Shown: positions 7,124 through 15,096, counted from the first letter of the stretch. The stretch: 64,000 nt of DNA from Capnocytophaga leadbetteri (GCF_003054025.1 NZ_QBKG01000004.1:62001-126000), one strand, 5' to 3'. The notes: a model not told the origin generated them from the letters alone. Made by a program: numbers and translations.

Positions 7124-7903
7124 ATGAATACCGTATGGATTTTTACCGTTCTCGGTTATATCTTCTTCAGAATACCTGGCGCTATTATAGGTTTCTTACT
7201 CGGTTTAGCTTCTCGAATGTTCAGTTCAAAAAATGAAAACGGAGGCTTCTCGTCTTTCTCCAACTCTCGTCAGGAAGATATTTCACCCGCCAGCTTCGAA
7301 CTTAATCTATTATCCCTCTGTACTTTAGTAATCAGAGCCAACGGACAGGTAACGCAAGCCGAACTCGATTTCGTGCGCCACCAGTTCGTCTCTCTCTACG
7401 GAAAAGAGCGCGCTAATGCTGTATTTCGCACTTTTAACGAACTGAAAGGACGCCAAATATCTGCCGAACGCGTGGCCACTTACGTGCGTATGCGCACCAC
7501 CTACGAAACCCGCCTACAGATATTATACTTCCTCTTTGGCATTGCCCAAGCCGATGGTTATGTAAGCAGCGATGAAGTCAATCAGATAGAACAGATAGCC
7601 TATTATCTCCGTTTAGAAAGAAGCGATTACGAAAGCATCAAAGCTATGTTTACCACTGCCAGTGGCAGCCGCTACCAGCAGCAAAACACTCAGCGCAATG
7701 CTCCTGATGCTTATAATATATTGGGTATCAGCAGAAGTGCTACCAATGCCGAAGTAAAACAAGCCTATAGAAATATGGCAAAAAAATATCACCCTGATAA
7801 GGTGATTACTGATGATGAAGCGATAAAGAAAGGCGCTGAAGAAAAGTTCAAACAAGTGCAACAAGCCTACAAACAAATAGCCAATGAGCGCGGTATGAAC
7901 TGA
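7124..7903 (+). CDS. DjlA-like TerB/J-domain membrane co-chaperone
   Basis: A 259-residue protein with the DjlA layout: one N-terminal membrane segment (about residues 4-28), a Ser/Asn-rich linker, a TerB-like helical domain (about 55-180) and a C-terminal J domain (about 194-257) with the HPD tripeptide at 223-225. J domains stimulate the ATPase of DnaK, so this probably recruits DnaK to the inner membrane or presents substrates to it. It stands alone behind a sigma-54-like promoter, unlike its neighbours. The regulatory-stress role is inferred. The exact orthology to djlA is not proven, so no symbol is given. Confidence 0.88.
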   Translation: MNTVWIFTVLGYIFFRIPGAIIGFLLGLASRMFSSKNENGGFSSFSNSRQEDISPASFELNLLSLCTLVIRANGQVTQAELDFVRHQFVSLYGKERANAVFRTFNELKGRQISAERVATYVRMRTTYETRLQILYFLFGIAQADGYVSSDEVNQIEQIAYYLRLERSDYESIKAMFTTASGSRYQQQNTQRNAPDAYNILGISRSATNAEVKQAYRNMAKKYHPDKVITDDEAIKKGAEEKFKQVQQAYKQIANERGMN

Positions 7904-7921
7904 TAGCCCTGAGTTAAGGGC

Positions 7922-8025
7922 AAAAAAAAGTGGCAAGCTACCTACATCGCACCGCTACAACCGAATACCTTTGCTGTGTTCCCACCCTGGAGGATTTTTC
8001 AGGAGCTGGTCGTGTAGGACTTGCC
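7922..8025 (-). ncRNA. ffs: signal recognition particle RNA (4.5S-type)
   Basis: On the minus strand, GGCAAG-t-CCTACA at the 5' end pairs with TGTAGG-tag-CTTGCC at the 3' end to give the long SRP stem. The apical part, CCAGG-GTG-GGAA-CAC-AGCA, is helix 8 with its GGAA tetraloop and the conserved asymmetric AGCA side where Ffh binds. A TAnnTTTG promoter precedes it and a T8 tract follows it. The RNA of about 104 bases binds Ffh for co-translational membrane targeting. A plus-strand ORF runs across it, but that is a shadow. Confidence 0.9.
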
Positions 8026-8029
8026 GCTG

Positions 8030-8037
8030 CAAATGTA
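8030..8037 (-). promoter_or_regulatory. -7 promoter box of SRP RNA gene
   Basis: Reads TACATTTG on the minus strand, a TAnnTTTG match ending five bases from the 5' base of the SRP RNA stem, the spacing expected between box and transcription start. Confidence 0.7.
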
Positions 8038-8073
8038 CAACTTTTTTATTACATACCAAATTTTTTGAGAGAA

Positions 8074-8706
8074 ATGTTAAAAAAAAATAGCAATACCCCC
8101 TCTCCTACCCCCCTCTATTTAGACCTGCATTCGCATACCCAGTACGCCTCTGCCGATACCTTGGTTATCCGCAACCAATACCCCCTAACGGCAGACCCTA
8201 CCCTACCCTTTTCGGTAGGTATACATCCTTGGTTTTTAGACAATTGGCAAGCACAATTAGACGCTGTAGCCACCTTAGCTTCGCACCCCAACTGCTGGGC
8301 TATAGGCGAATGCGGCATCGACAAAAACACCTCTACTCCCCTACCCTTGCAACAACAGATTTTTACCAAACAAATAGCCATAGCCGAAACAGTCCAAAAA
8401 CCCCTTATCATTCACTGCGTGAAAGCCTATAGCGAGATCATAGCCTTACGCCAACGCACGCACGCACGCCAGTTATGGGTGCTACACGGCTTTCGCAAAA
8501 ACCTTCCTACCGCGCAAGCTCTCCTCTCTCACGGTATTGCCCTATCTTTCGGAGCCGCCCTGCTGCACGACCCAAAACTGCAACAAGTCTTTCAAACCCT
8601 CTACCCCCATTACTGCGATTATTTCTTCTTTGAAACTGATGATGCCGAACTGAACGTAAAGACCCTTTACCAATTTGCTGAGCATCTTAAAGCTACCCAA
8701 AAATAG
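8074..8706 (+). CDS. TatD-family metal-dependent hydrolase
   Basis: A 210-residue amidohydrolase-fold protein of the TatD family (metal-dependent DNase or deacylase). Metal ligands are visible in order: H19-x-H21 (DLHSH), E79 (IGECGID), H114 (IIHC), H138 (VLHGF) and D189 (ETDD). It is short compared with the usual 255-265 residues. A longer ORF starts at a GTG at 7930, but that part lies entirely within the minus-strand SRP RNA gene, so the ATG at 8074 is used. The gene is notably C-rich on the coding strand. Substrate unknown. Confidence 0.87.
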   Translation: MLKKNSNTPSPTPLYLDLHSHTQYASADTLVIRNQYPLTADPTLPFSVGIHPWFLDNWQAQLDAVATLASHPNCWAIGECGIDKNTSTPLPLQQQIFTKQIAIAETVQKPLIIHCVKAYSEIIALRQRTHARQLWVLHGFRKNLPTAQALLSHGIALSFGAALLHDPKLQQVFQTLYPHYCDYFFFETDDAELNVKTLYQFAEHLKATQK

Positions 8707-8767
8707 AAAAATACACTAATTTACTAAAATTTCTATTCTAATACTTTGCCAATTAATAATTATTTCC

Positions 8768-8775
8768 TACTTTTG
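8768..8775 (+). promoter_or_regulatory. -7 promoter box of rpsU
   Basis: TACTTTTG, a perfect TAnnTTTG box, 32 bases before the rpsU ATG. Confidence 0.65.
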
Positions 8776-8790
8776 CACCCTAAAAAATAA

Positions 8791-8799
8791 AAGGAGGTG
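8791..8799 (+). promoter_or_regulatory. strong Shine-Dalgarno of rpsU
   Basis: AAGGAGGTG is a near-perfect complement of the 16S rRNA 3' end, with the GGAGG core 10 bases before the ATG. Almost no other gene here has such a site. In Bacteroidota the anti-SD is sequestered in the 30S subunit by a pocket that includes bS21, so a strong SD on the bS21 gene fits translational autoregulation. Confidence 0.8.
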
Positions 8800-8807
8800 T
8801 ATCAGCT

Positions 8808-9002
8808 ATGTTAATAATACCTATTAAAGACGGAGAAAGCATTGATAAGGCTTTAAAGCGCTACAAACGCAAATTCGACCGTACAGGAGTAGTACGCGAG
8901 CTACGTGATAGACAACATTTCACTAAAGCCTCTGTGCGCCGCCGTGCACAAATTCAGAAAGCTCAATATATTCAACATTTGAGAGATCAAGAAGAAATAT
9001 AA
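8808..9002 (+). CDS. rpsU: 30S ribosomal protein S21
   Basis: A 64-residue basic protein of the bS21 family that sits near the 3' end of 16S rRNA on the 30S platform. The N-terminal IPIKDGESIDKALKRYKRKF and the Arg-rich VRRRAQIQKA segments are characteristic, and the length is normal. It is monocistronic, between its own TACTTTTG promoter and a strong terminator, and is preceded by the AAGGAGGTG ribosome binding site described separately, which suggests feedback control by free bS21. Confidence 0.97.
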   Translation: MLIIPIKDGESIDKALKRYKRKFDRTGVVRELRDRQHFTKASVRRRAQIQKAQYIQHLRDQEEI

Positions 9003-9024
9003 GGAGTATTCTTTAGTAAAAAAC

Positions 9025-9056
9025 AAAAAAGGGATTTTTTAGGAATCCCTTTTTTT
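9025..9056 (+). terminator. Rho-independent terminator of rpsU
   Basis: AAAAAAGGGATT, a seven-base loop, then AATCCCTTTTTTT. It starts 22 bases after the stop codon. Confidence 0.88.
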
Positions 9057-9155
9057 GTTATCTGACTACCAACTACTTACAAACTCTTGTTATAAAAAAA
9101 ACAATTTATTCTACACTTATTTACTCCCATTTTTGTATATCTCAAAAATTTGTAT

Positions 9156-9163
9156 TACCTTTG
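9156..9163 (+). promoter_or_regulatory. -7 promoter box of lipoprotein gene
   Basis: TACCTTTG with a TTTTTG element about 20 bases upstream (9130-9135), giving the full Bacteroidota -33/-7 pair. It fixes the translation start at the ATG 9210 rather than further upstream. Confidence 0.7.
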
Positions 9164-9209
9164 TAGCGAATTGGAAATAATATATAATGTAAAAAAAAAA
9201 TTAGTAACA

Positions 9210-10751
9210 ATGAAAACTGCAACCCTTATCCTAACAACTGCTGTGGTAGCTGCTACTCTCTTTAGCTGTGGCAAAAAAGATGACAGCGGTGATCAAGCGT
9301 CTATAACGCTTAGTCAAAGTGCAATAACAATAACAACAGGTGAAGAAAAGATTGTTAAAGCGGCAGCGGCTACAGGTATAAAAAGTGCCATTCCTTCTAA
9401 TGATAAAGTACAAACTAGGTTACAAAGCAATAAACCTGTAGAAATTATAATTAAAGGTAAAGAAGAAGGTAGTGATGATATAATTGTAACTGATCATAGA
9501 GGTAACTCTGCCACTATAAAAGTAACTGTAAACAAAAAAACTTCTACAGTTACACCAAAAGGCTTTGAAGTGAAGAGCGATATCATCTTCCTTAAGAAAA
9601 ATGAAGAAACTGATGTAACTGGCTGGGTAAAGAAAGGTTCAGGCAATTATACCGTTTCTACTCCTAACACCTCAGTAGTAAAAGAGGCTGGTAAGAAAAA
9701 CGGAAGATTGTATGCTATAGGTTTAGCAGAAGGCACTAATGGCGAAATCATTTTCAAAGATATAGATAAAGGCGAAGAGGTTAGAGTACCCGTATATGTG
9801 ATAGCTCCTTTTACCGCTACAAATGTACCTGCTTCTATGGCTGCTAATGATGTGCAAACATTTAACCTTACAGGGGTTTACTCTACTACTCTTGAAAATA
9901 GTCGTTACGACAGAGTAACTATCACTACTAACAATGGCAAAGCAGAAGCTACCCTTGTAACTAACGATGTAAAAAACAATGTTGGACAAAAAACAGGCGA
10001 AATAACTACAGCTATCAAAATTACTGCTAAACAAGCAGGAGAAGCAGTAATACAACTTACTAATGGCGACGGACAGTCACTAGAAATCAAATTTACTGTA
10101 ACAGCTTACGTAGCTAATAACTATTTCAACGTAGATGCTGATGGAGTGCTAACCATAAAATCAGGCGTAAGACTACCTGCTGAAGTAGTACTACCAAGCA
10201 ACGCTAAAAAAGTAGCAAGAGGAGTATTTGAAGGACAAACACAAGTACAAAAAATAGATTTCTATAACGTAACTGAAATAGAAGGACCTCTATATACTAC
10301 AGATAGAAATGGCTTTGTACAAGAAGTAGGTAGCCTTAATAAAGTAATTCTACGCAAAGTAGAAAAAATAGGTTATAATGCTTTTGCTCAGGCTACTAAT
10401 TTAAAGTCAATAGATTTTCCAGCAACCCTTAAATTCTTAGGCCAATCTGCATTTTTAAGATGTAACCAATTAAAAGCAGTAGCTTTCAGAGGTACAACTC
10501 CTCCTGTTGGAATAAACAATAATGGAAATGTAAGTGGAAATGCAGGTGCTGCTTTTGATACTGACGGCGGTAATAGAGTAAGATTATTCATTCCTATTAG
10601 TAGTACAGCCGCTTATCAAACAGCCTTAAATACCGATAGCAAATTCAGATATTTAAAAGGTGCTCAACCAGTAGATTGGTATTCAGGAGATACTCACCAA
10701 GCTATCGTAGATATAGCTAACTTTGATAAAGTAGATTTTAGTAAGTTATAA
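9210..10751 (+). CDS. surface lipoprotein with Ig-like and BspA-type leucine-rich repeats
   Basis: A 513-residue lipoprotein. The signal peptide ends at the lipobox LFSC, with lipidated C20 followed by GKKDDSG; a K-D-D run at this place matches the lipoprotein export signal described for Capnocytophaga canimorsus, so surface display is likely. The middle (about 30-330) contains repeated beta-rich stretches resembling bacterial Ig-like domains. The C-terminal part (about 345-470) has BspA-type LRR units such as VEKIGYNAFAQATNLKSIDF followed by FLGQSAFLRC. BspA-like proteins bind host matrix or other bacteria; adhesion is inferred. Monocistronic, with its own promoter and terminator. Confidence 0.85.
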   Translation: MKTATLILTTAVVAATLFSCGKKDDSGDQASITLSQSAITITTGEEKIVKAAAATGIKSAIPSNDKVQTRLQSNKPVEIIIKGKEEGSDDIIVTDHRGNSATIKVTVNKKTSTVTPKGFEVKSDIIFLKKNEETDVTGWVKKGSGNYTVSTPNTSVVKEAGKKNGRLYAIGLAEGTNGEIIFKDIDKGEEVRVPVYVIAPFTATNVPASMAANDVQTFNLTGVYSTTLENSRYDRVTITTNNGKAEATLVTNDVKNNVGQKTGEITTAIKITAKQAGEAVIQLTNGDGQSLEIKFTVTAYVANNYFNVDADGVLTIKSGVRLPAEVVLPSNAKKVARGVFEGQTQVQKIDFYNVTEIEGPLYTTDRNGFVQEVGSLNKVILRKVEKIGYNAFAQATNLKSIDFPATLKFLGQSAFLRCNQLKAVAFRGTTPPVGINNNGNVSGNAGAAFDTDGGNRVRLFIPISSTAAYQTALNTDSKFRYLKGAQPVDWYSGDTHQAIVDIANFDKVDFSKL

Positions 10752-10770
10752 TAATTTAAATACAAAATGA

Positions 10771-10807
10771 GAAAGACGAGGGGCAAAATTTGTTTCTCGT
10801 CTTTTTT
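10771..10807 (+). terminator. Rho-independent terminator
   Basis: AAAGACGAG and CTCGTCTTT pair around a 15-base loop and are followed by TTT, closing the lipoprotein transcript. Confidence 0.85.
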
Positions 10808-10859
10808 ATTCTCTCTCGTATTTCATCTTTTGTATTTATCCTTTGTTCATAATTAGTGA

Positions 10860-11235
10860 ATAACTCACTGATTTATTTCAATTAAAAAATTTGCTATTCT
10901 CAAGCCCGCGTATATACAAAAACTAAAAGCAGCTATGCAAATTTATTTCTTATTAAATATCCACTGCTATAATACAGTTATCAACTATCAACCATCTAAA
11001 AAAATATCAACAAAAAGTAGGGGAGAAGCCTAAAAAGTTATTAACAACAAGCTATAGTAAGTCTTAAAATCAGCAGCTTAACAAATACCCCATTGTTAAT
11101 AAACTACCATAAGTCAAAAAAGCAAATTTTCAAGGTAAAAGTTATCCTACTTATTCACAGCCTAATAATAATAACCCTCTTTTTTTTTAAAAAAAAGTTT
11201 TTCAATTTATAATTAAAAGATTGTTGATAACTCAA
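10860..11235. other. candidate replication origin (oriC)
   Basis: A gene-free, very AT-rich stretch before rnr with several DnaA-box-like nonamers: TTATCAACT at 10978, TTATTAACA at 11038, its reverse complement at 11094, TTATTCACA (a TTATNCACA match) at 11151, and TTATCAACA on the minus strand at 11222-11230. A T-rich/A-rich run at 11173-11220 could serve as the unwinding element. Three parS-like sites lie 3.5-5 kb away, as expected near an origin. By eye, GC skew differs between the C-rich genes just upstream and rnr, but it is not consistent further out. dnaA is not in the window. Confidence 0.45.
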
Positions 11236-11242
11236 AAAAATG

Positions 11243-11250
11243 TAATTTTG
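11243..11250 (+). promoter_or_regulatory. -7 promoter box of rnr
   Basis: TAATTTTG ends only five bases before the rnr ATG. With the usual box-to-start spacing the transcript would begin at or beside the A of the ATG, giving a leaderless mRNA. Confidence 0.55.
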
Positions 11251-11255
11251 CAATT

Positions 11256-13334
11256 ATGAAAAAGACAACTAAAAATCAGAAACAAGGAAAACCGGGAAAA
11301 TCTAAGAAAAATAGAAGTTTAGCCAAACGCAACCGACAAGAGCAGCACAAAGGTAAACACCAAGAAACATCTGCTGCACATTACTATATAGGTACGCTTG
11401 ATGTCAATTCGCGTGGCAATGGCTATGTGGTCGTAGAAGGGCTTGAGCAAGACATTTTTGTAGCTTCTAATTTCTTAAATAAAGCCCTACACGGCGATAG
11501 GGTAGAGGTATATGTATTTCCTCGCTTCCGCAATCGCAACAAGATGGAGGGCGAAGTGACGAAAATAATAGAGCGAAAGAAACAACGCTTTGTAGGTACA
11601 GTGCAGCTACATAAGAATTTTGCTTTTGTAGTCCCTACCGACCCTCGTATGTACACCGATTTCTTTGTTCAAAAAGATAAACTTGGCGGAGCGCAAGACG
11701 GCGACCGCGTAATAGTCCGTATCGATGATTGGAAAGATCACCACGATTCGCCTATAGGGGTAGTAGAGCAAGTGCTCGGCATACCAGGGCACCAAACTAC
11801 CGAAATGCACTCTATCTTAGCAGAATATGGTTTGCCTTATACCTATCCCGAAGAGGTTGAGGCTTTTGCTAAAGCCTTAGATCTCAGTATTAAAGAAGAA
11901 GAGATAAGCCACCGCCGCGATATGCGCGATACACTTACCTTCACTATCGACCCTCGTGATGCCAAAGACTTCGATGATGCTCTGTCTTTCAAGCAGTTAG
12001 ATAATGGTAATTACGAAATAGGGGTACATATTGCCGATGTATCGCACTACGTGAAAGAGGGTACTATTTTAGATGAAGAGGCTTATAACCGTGCTACCTC
12101 TGTTTATTTAGTAGATAGGGTAGTGCCTATGTTGCCCGAAGTATTGTGCAATTTTGCCTGCTCATTGCGTCCTGATGAAGATAAATACACCTTTTCAGCA
12201 GTGTTTGAGATGAATCAGAGAGCAGAAGTACTAAATGTATGGTTGGGCAGAACTGCTACACATTCGTCTTTTAGGTTTGCTTACGAAGAGGCACAATCAG
12301 TGATAGAAGAAGCCAAAGTAGGAGAGGGGCACACCATTCCTGCTGATATTTCTATTACTGATGCTGAGCGTTCTATTCCTGCAAATGTAGTAGAGGCTAT
12401 ACTGACACTCAATACTTTAGCACAACGTTTGAGAAGTAAGCGTATGCGTTTAGGGGCTATTACTTTTGATAAAGTAGAGGTGAAGTTCGACCTCGATGAT
12501 AATGGCAATCCTACAGGTGTTTATTTCAAAGAAAGTAAGGAAGCTAATAAGCTAATAGAAGAATTTATGCTATTGGCTAACCGCAAGGTAGCTGAATATG
12601 TAGCTAAGATGAAGAAAACTTTCGTGTATCGCATTCACGATGAACCTGATGCTGACAAACTCCAGCAGTTTAACGGTGTAATAGCGCGTTTTGGTTATAG
12701 TTTGAATTTGAACAACAAGAAAACGATTACCGATTCGCTCAATAACCTGTTAGAAGAGGTAAAAGGTAAGAAAGAACAGAATTTAGTCGATACTTTAGCC
12801 ATACGTTCTATGGCAAAAGCCTCTTATTCTACTAAGAACATAGGGCATTACGGTTTAGCGTTTGATTATTATACCCATTTTACATCGCCTATACGCCGTT
12901 ATCCTGACGTGATGGTGCACCGTTTGTTGCAATTGTATTTAGATAATGCTCCTTCTCAGAGTGAAGCTGAGTACGAAACCAAATGCAAACACTCATCACA
13001 GATGGAGAGTTTAGCAGCTTCAGCAGAACGCGATTCTATCAAATATATGCAGGTGAAATATATGGAAGGTAATAAGAATCAGATATTTGCGGGAGTTATA
13101 TCAGGGGTAACCGAGTGGGGTATTTATGTAGAGTTAAATGTAAATAAGTGTGAGGGCTTAGTGCGCGCACGCGACATTAAGGACGATTACTATACTTTTG
13201 ACGAGCAGCAATACGCCTTGGTAGGGGAGGCTACTGGTAGGACTTACCAACTTGGCGATGAAGTGATGATACGTGTTAAGAATACCGATCTGTTAAAGAA
13301 GCAGTTAGATTTTGAGCTCGTAGAGTCTAATTAA
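11256..13334 (+). CDS. rnr: ribonuclease R
   Basis: A 692-residue 3'-to-5' processive exoribonuclease that degrades structured RNA. Order of parts: a Lys/Arg-rich N-terminal tail (1-40), cold-shock/OB domains (about 45-190), the RNB catalytic domain (about 220-560) with the magnesium-binding D232, D238, D240 and D241 in DPRDAKDFDDA, and a C-terminal S1 domain (about 605-690). It is shorter than the E. coli protein (about 810) because it lacks the long Lys-rich C-terminal tail and the N-terminal helix-turn-helix. No alternative Met exists before the first OB domain, so the near-leaderless ATG is the start. Confidence 0.95.
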   Translation: MKKTTKNQKQGKPGKSKKNRSLAKRNRQEQHKGKHQETSAAHYYIGTLDVNSRGNGYVVVEGLEQDIFVASNFLNKALHGDRVEVYVFPRFRNRNKMEGEVTKIIERKKQRFVGTVQLHKNFAFVVPTDPRMYTDFFVQKDKLGGAQDGDRVIVRIDDWKDHHDSPIGVVEQVLGIPGHQTTEMHSILAEYGLPYTYPEEVEAFAKALDLSIKEEEISHRRDMRDTLTFTIDPRDAKDFDDALSFKQLDNGNYEIGVHIADVSHYVKEGTILDEEAYNRATSVYLVDRVVPMLPEVLCNFACSLRPDEDKYTFSAVFEMNQRAEVLNVWLGRTATHSSFRFAYEEAQSVIEEAKVGEGHTIPADISITDAERSIPANVVEAILTLNTLAQRLRSKRMRLGAITFDKVEVKFDLDDNGNPTGVYFKESKEANKLIEEFMLLANRKVAEYVAKMKKTFVYRIHDEPDADKLQQFNGVIARFGYSLNLNNKKTITDSLNNLLEEVKGKKEQNLVDTLAIRSMAKASYSTKNIGHYGLAFDYYTHFTSPIRRYPDVMVHRLLQLYLDNAPSQSEAEYETKCKHSSQMESLAASAERDSIKYMQVKYMEGNKNQIFAGVISGVTEWGIYVELNVNKCEGLVRARDIKDDYYTFDEQQYALVGEATGRTYQLGDEVMIRVKNTDLLKKQLDFELVESN

Positions 13335-13362
13335 TTGCTAACAACTGAAAATCAATAGAGTA

Positions 13363-13398
13363 GGGGAGAGGTTTAAAAACTTCTCCCTTTATTTTTTG
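13363..13398 (+). terminator. Rho-independent terminator of rnr
   Basis: GGGGAGAGGTTT and AACTTCTCCC form a stem followed by TTTATTTTTT, 28 bases after the rnr stop codon. Confidence 0.75.
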
Positions 13399-13418
13399 TG
13401 AAATTATTAGTTTTTCAT

Positions 13419-13426
13419 TACTTTTG
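13419..13426 (+). promoter_or_regulatory. -7 promoter box of LysE-type gene
   Basis: TACTTTTG with a TTTTTTG element about 20 bases upstream, 29 bases before the ATG. Confidence 0.6.
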
Positions 13427-13455
13427 TAAAATATTATAACTATTAGAGTACAACG

Positions 13456-14121
13456 ATGTTTGCAGATGTATTATTAGCATTACCTTTGGGCACTTTACTG
13501 GCTTTTACTATAGGTCCAGTATTTTTTGTATTGCTCGAAACAGCTATTACTAAAGGTTTTAGGGCAGCAGTAGCTTTTGATGCAGGGGTGCTATTAGCCG
13601 ATGCTACTTTTATTCTAATAGTTTATTTCACTACTAGCAGTTTGCTGCGCGAAATTAAGGACGACCCTAAACTATTCTTTGTAGGCGGACTAATAATGAT
13701 GGCGTATGGTATTATTTCCTTTATAAAGTTGAAGAAAGATTTCAAGAAAACAATTGACAATAAGGAGAATGCTCATTTAGTAGTACCTGAGAAAGTAAAT
13801 TATATAGCCCTGTTTATCAAAGGGTTTCTACTGAATTTTATCAATATAGGCGTATTAGGTTTCTGGTTAGGCATCATCATTGTTTTCGGACCTAAGCTCG
13901 ATATGAATGCCAATAGAATACTCATATTTTTTACTTCTATTATTCTAGTTTATTTTGCTATTGATGTTATTAAGATACTGATAGCAAAGAAGTTAAAGAA
14001 CCGACTTACAGCTTTTCACATTTATAAGATTAAGCGCAGCATTAGTATTATATTGCTTGTTTTTGGGGTATTTCTCATATTGCAAGCCTTCTTTCCTAAT
14101 ATGCTAAAGTCGATTAGTTAA
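13456..14121 (+). CDS. LysE/RhtB-family exporter
   Basis: A 221-residue inner-membrane protein with about six hydrophobic segments and the LysE-family N-terminal pattern of a first helix with G-P (LLAFTIGPVFFVLLETAI), then KGFRAAVAFDAG and a charged loop. Members of the family export amino acids such as lysine, threonine or homoserine lactone by proton exchange. Length is normal for the family (about 205-220). The substrate cannot be told from the sequence. It is transcribed alone and converges on the OmpH/Skp-like gene through a shared terminator. Confidence 0.88.
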   Translation: MFADVLLALPLGTLLAFTIGPVFFVLLETAITKGFRAAVAFDAGVLLADATFILIVYFTTSSLLREIKDDPKLFFVGGLIMMAYGIISFIKLKKDFKKTIDNKENAHLVVPEKVNYIALFIKGFLLNFINIGVLGFWLGIIIVFGPKLDMNANRILIFFTSIILVYFAIDVIKILIAKKLKNRLTAFHIYKIKRSISIILLVFGVFLILQAFFPNMLKSIS

Positions 14122-14132
14122 TATAATAATAT

Positions 14133-14177
14133 AAAAAAATAAGGCTGCTCAGTTATGCTGGGCAGCCTTATTTTTTT
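14133..14177. terminator. bidirectional Rho-independent terminator
   Basis: AAAAAAATAAGGCTGC and its exact complement GCAGCCTTATTTTTTT enclose a 13-base loop that can itself pair partly. A-run and T-run at the two ends serve the convergent genes on both sides. Confidence 0.9.
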
Positions 14178-14182
14178 ATTTA

Positions 14183-14698
14183 TTATTTTGTAGTTCCTTT
14201 GTATTGTTGGTTTAGATATTCAGTTACTTCTTTAGTAATATCTTTTTTCTCAGCACCGTATAATACGCTACCGCCGTCGTTAGCTCCAAGTATAAAAGTA
14301 TATCCTTTTTGTTTGCCGTATTCTCTTATATTTTTCTTCACTTTATTGATAAGCGAATCGAGTTCTTTTTGACTTTCAGCTTGTAGAGTTTGTTCCTGTT
14401 GCATAAGGTGCTGCTGTAGTATTTGGCTTTTCTGCATCAGTTCGTTATATTTTTTTTGAGCCACGTTAGCAGGCAATTCTTTAGCCTGTTTATCAAAAGC
14501 CATAGCTTCAGCTTGGAAAGCTTGCGATATACTATCGCGTTTTTTCTGGTAAGACTCTACTTGCTTATCTAGTTTAGCTTTGATGTCTTTTTTTTCTTGA
14601 TAGTTGTCTAAAAGTTTAGCGTTGTCAACAAAGGCAATTTTGTCTTGACAAGCGGTAAGGCTTAGGAGGGCAACTCCTGCTATTAATATTTTTTTCAT
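14183..14698 (-). CDS. OmpH/Skp-family periplasmic chaperone, lipoprotein form
   Basis: A 171-residue protein of the OmpH/Skp family. The signal peptide ends in LTAC, so C17 is probably lipidated, which soluble Skp lacks. Residues 25-38 (KIAFVDNAKLLDNY) match the family start, residues 40-130 are a charged long-helix region expected to form the Skp tentacles, and the end (YTFILGANDGGSVLYG) matches the conserved closing strands. Skp trimers hold unfolded outer-membrane proteins in the periplasm. Two residues after the Cys (QDK) do not give a clear surface-export signal, so a periplasm-facing location is more likely. Confidence 0.87.
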   Translation of the reverse strand: MKKILIAGVALLSLTACQDKIAFVDNAKLLDNYQEKKDIKAKLDKQVESYQKKRDSISQAFQAEAMAFDKQAKELPANVAQKKYNELMQKSQILQQHLMQQEQTLQAESQKELDSLINKVKKNIREYGKQKGYTFILGANDGGSVLYGAEKKDITKEVTEYLNQQYKGTTK

Positions 14699-14726
14699 CT
14701 CTATAGATTTTATTTTGATTAGACTG

Positions 14727-14734
14727 CAAAAGTA
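14727..14734 (-). promoter_or_regulatory. -7 promoter box of OmpH-like gene
   Basis: Reads TACTTTTG on the minus strand, 28 bases before the ATG at 14698. Confidence 0.6.
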
Positions 14735-14778
14735 ATAAAATAATTATGAATGACAAACAACAAATGATGATTAATATT

Positions 14779-14794
14779 TGTTCCACGTGAAACT
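14779..14794. promoter_or_regulatory. parS-like site 1
   Basis: TGTTCCACGTGAAACT matches the ParB-binding consensus TGTTNCACGTGNAACA at 15 of 16 positions. It lies in the 398-base gap between the divergent OmpH-like and methyltransferase genes, outside any promoter box. Confidence 0.8.
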
Positions 14795-15013
14795 TTTTAT
14801 TTTTCTCTTCTTCATTACTATTTTATAACTATAAACTATTTCTATCATTATTATTATCACTATAAAAATACTTTATTAAAAACTACTTCAATACAGCCAT
14901 TTTAAAGCATTATTTTTTAAAAGTGATATAAGTATACCACTCACTTACTGAAACGCTCTAAATGAGCCTTATTTTAATTTTTTACTATTTTAAGGCTAAA
15001 AATAATCAAAAAA
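14795..15013. other. AT-rich intergenic spacer between two parS-like sites
   Basis: About 220 bases of almost pure A/T sequence with scattered short repeats. I see no open frame, hairpin terminator or TAnnTTTG box in it. Its only evident content is the two flanking parS-like palindromes. Confidence 0.5.
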
Positions 15014-15029
15014 AGTTCCACGTGGAACA
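15014..15029. promoter_or_regulatory. parS-like site 2
   Basis: AGTTCCACGTGGAACA matches TGTTNCACGTGNAACA at 15 of 16 positions, with a 14-base perfect palindrome GTTCCACGTGGAAC. It lies 38 bases upstream of the methyltransferase -7 box. Confidence 0.85.
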
Positions 15030-15066
15030 ATTTATACTTCTCCCTTGATAATTACCAATTAATTAT

Positions 15067-15074
15067 TATCTTTG
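15067..15074 (+). promoter_or_regulatory. -7 promoter box of methyltransferase gene
   Basis: TATCTTTG, with TTG at 15045-15047 about 20 bases upstream, 22 bases before the ATG. Confidence 0.6.
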
Positions 15075-15096
15075 CAGCTGAAAATAAAACCTTATT

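Noticed and set aside
7930-8073. N-terminal 48-codon extension of the TatD-family ORF
   Set aside because: It lies entirely on the opposite strand of the SRP RNA gene and has no family similarity; the ATG at 8074 starts the real protein.
8096-8120. Another copy of the leuS palindrome in the C-rich start of the TatD gene
   Set aside because: The C-runs there are not palindromic and lack the GGCAGGGGGTGAGG tail.
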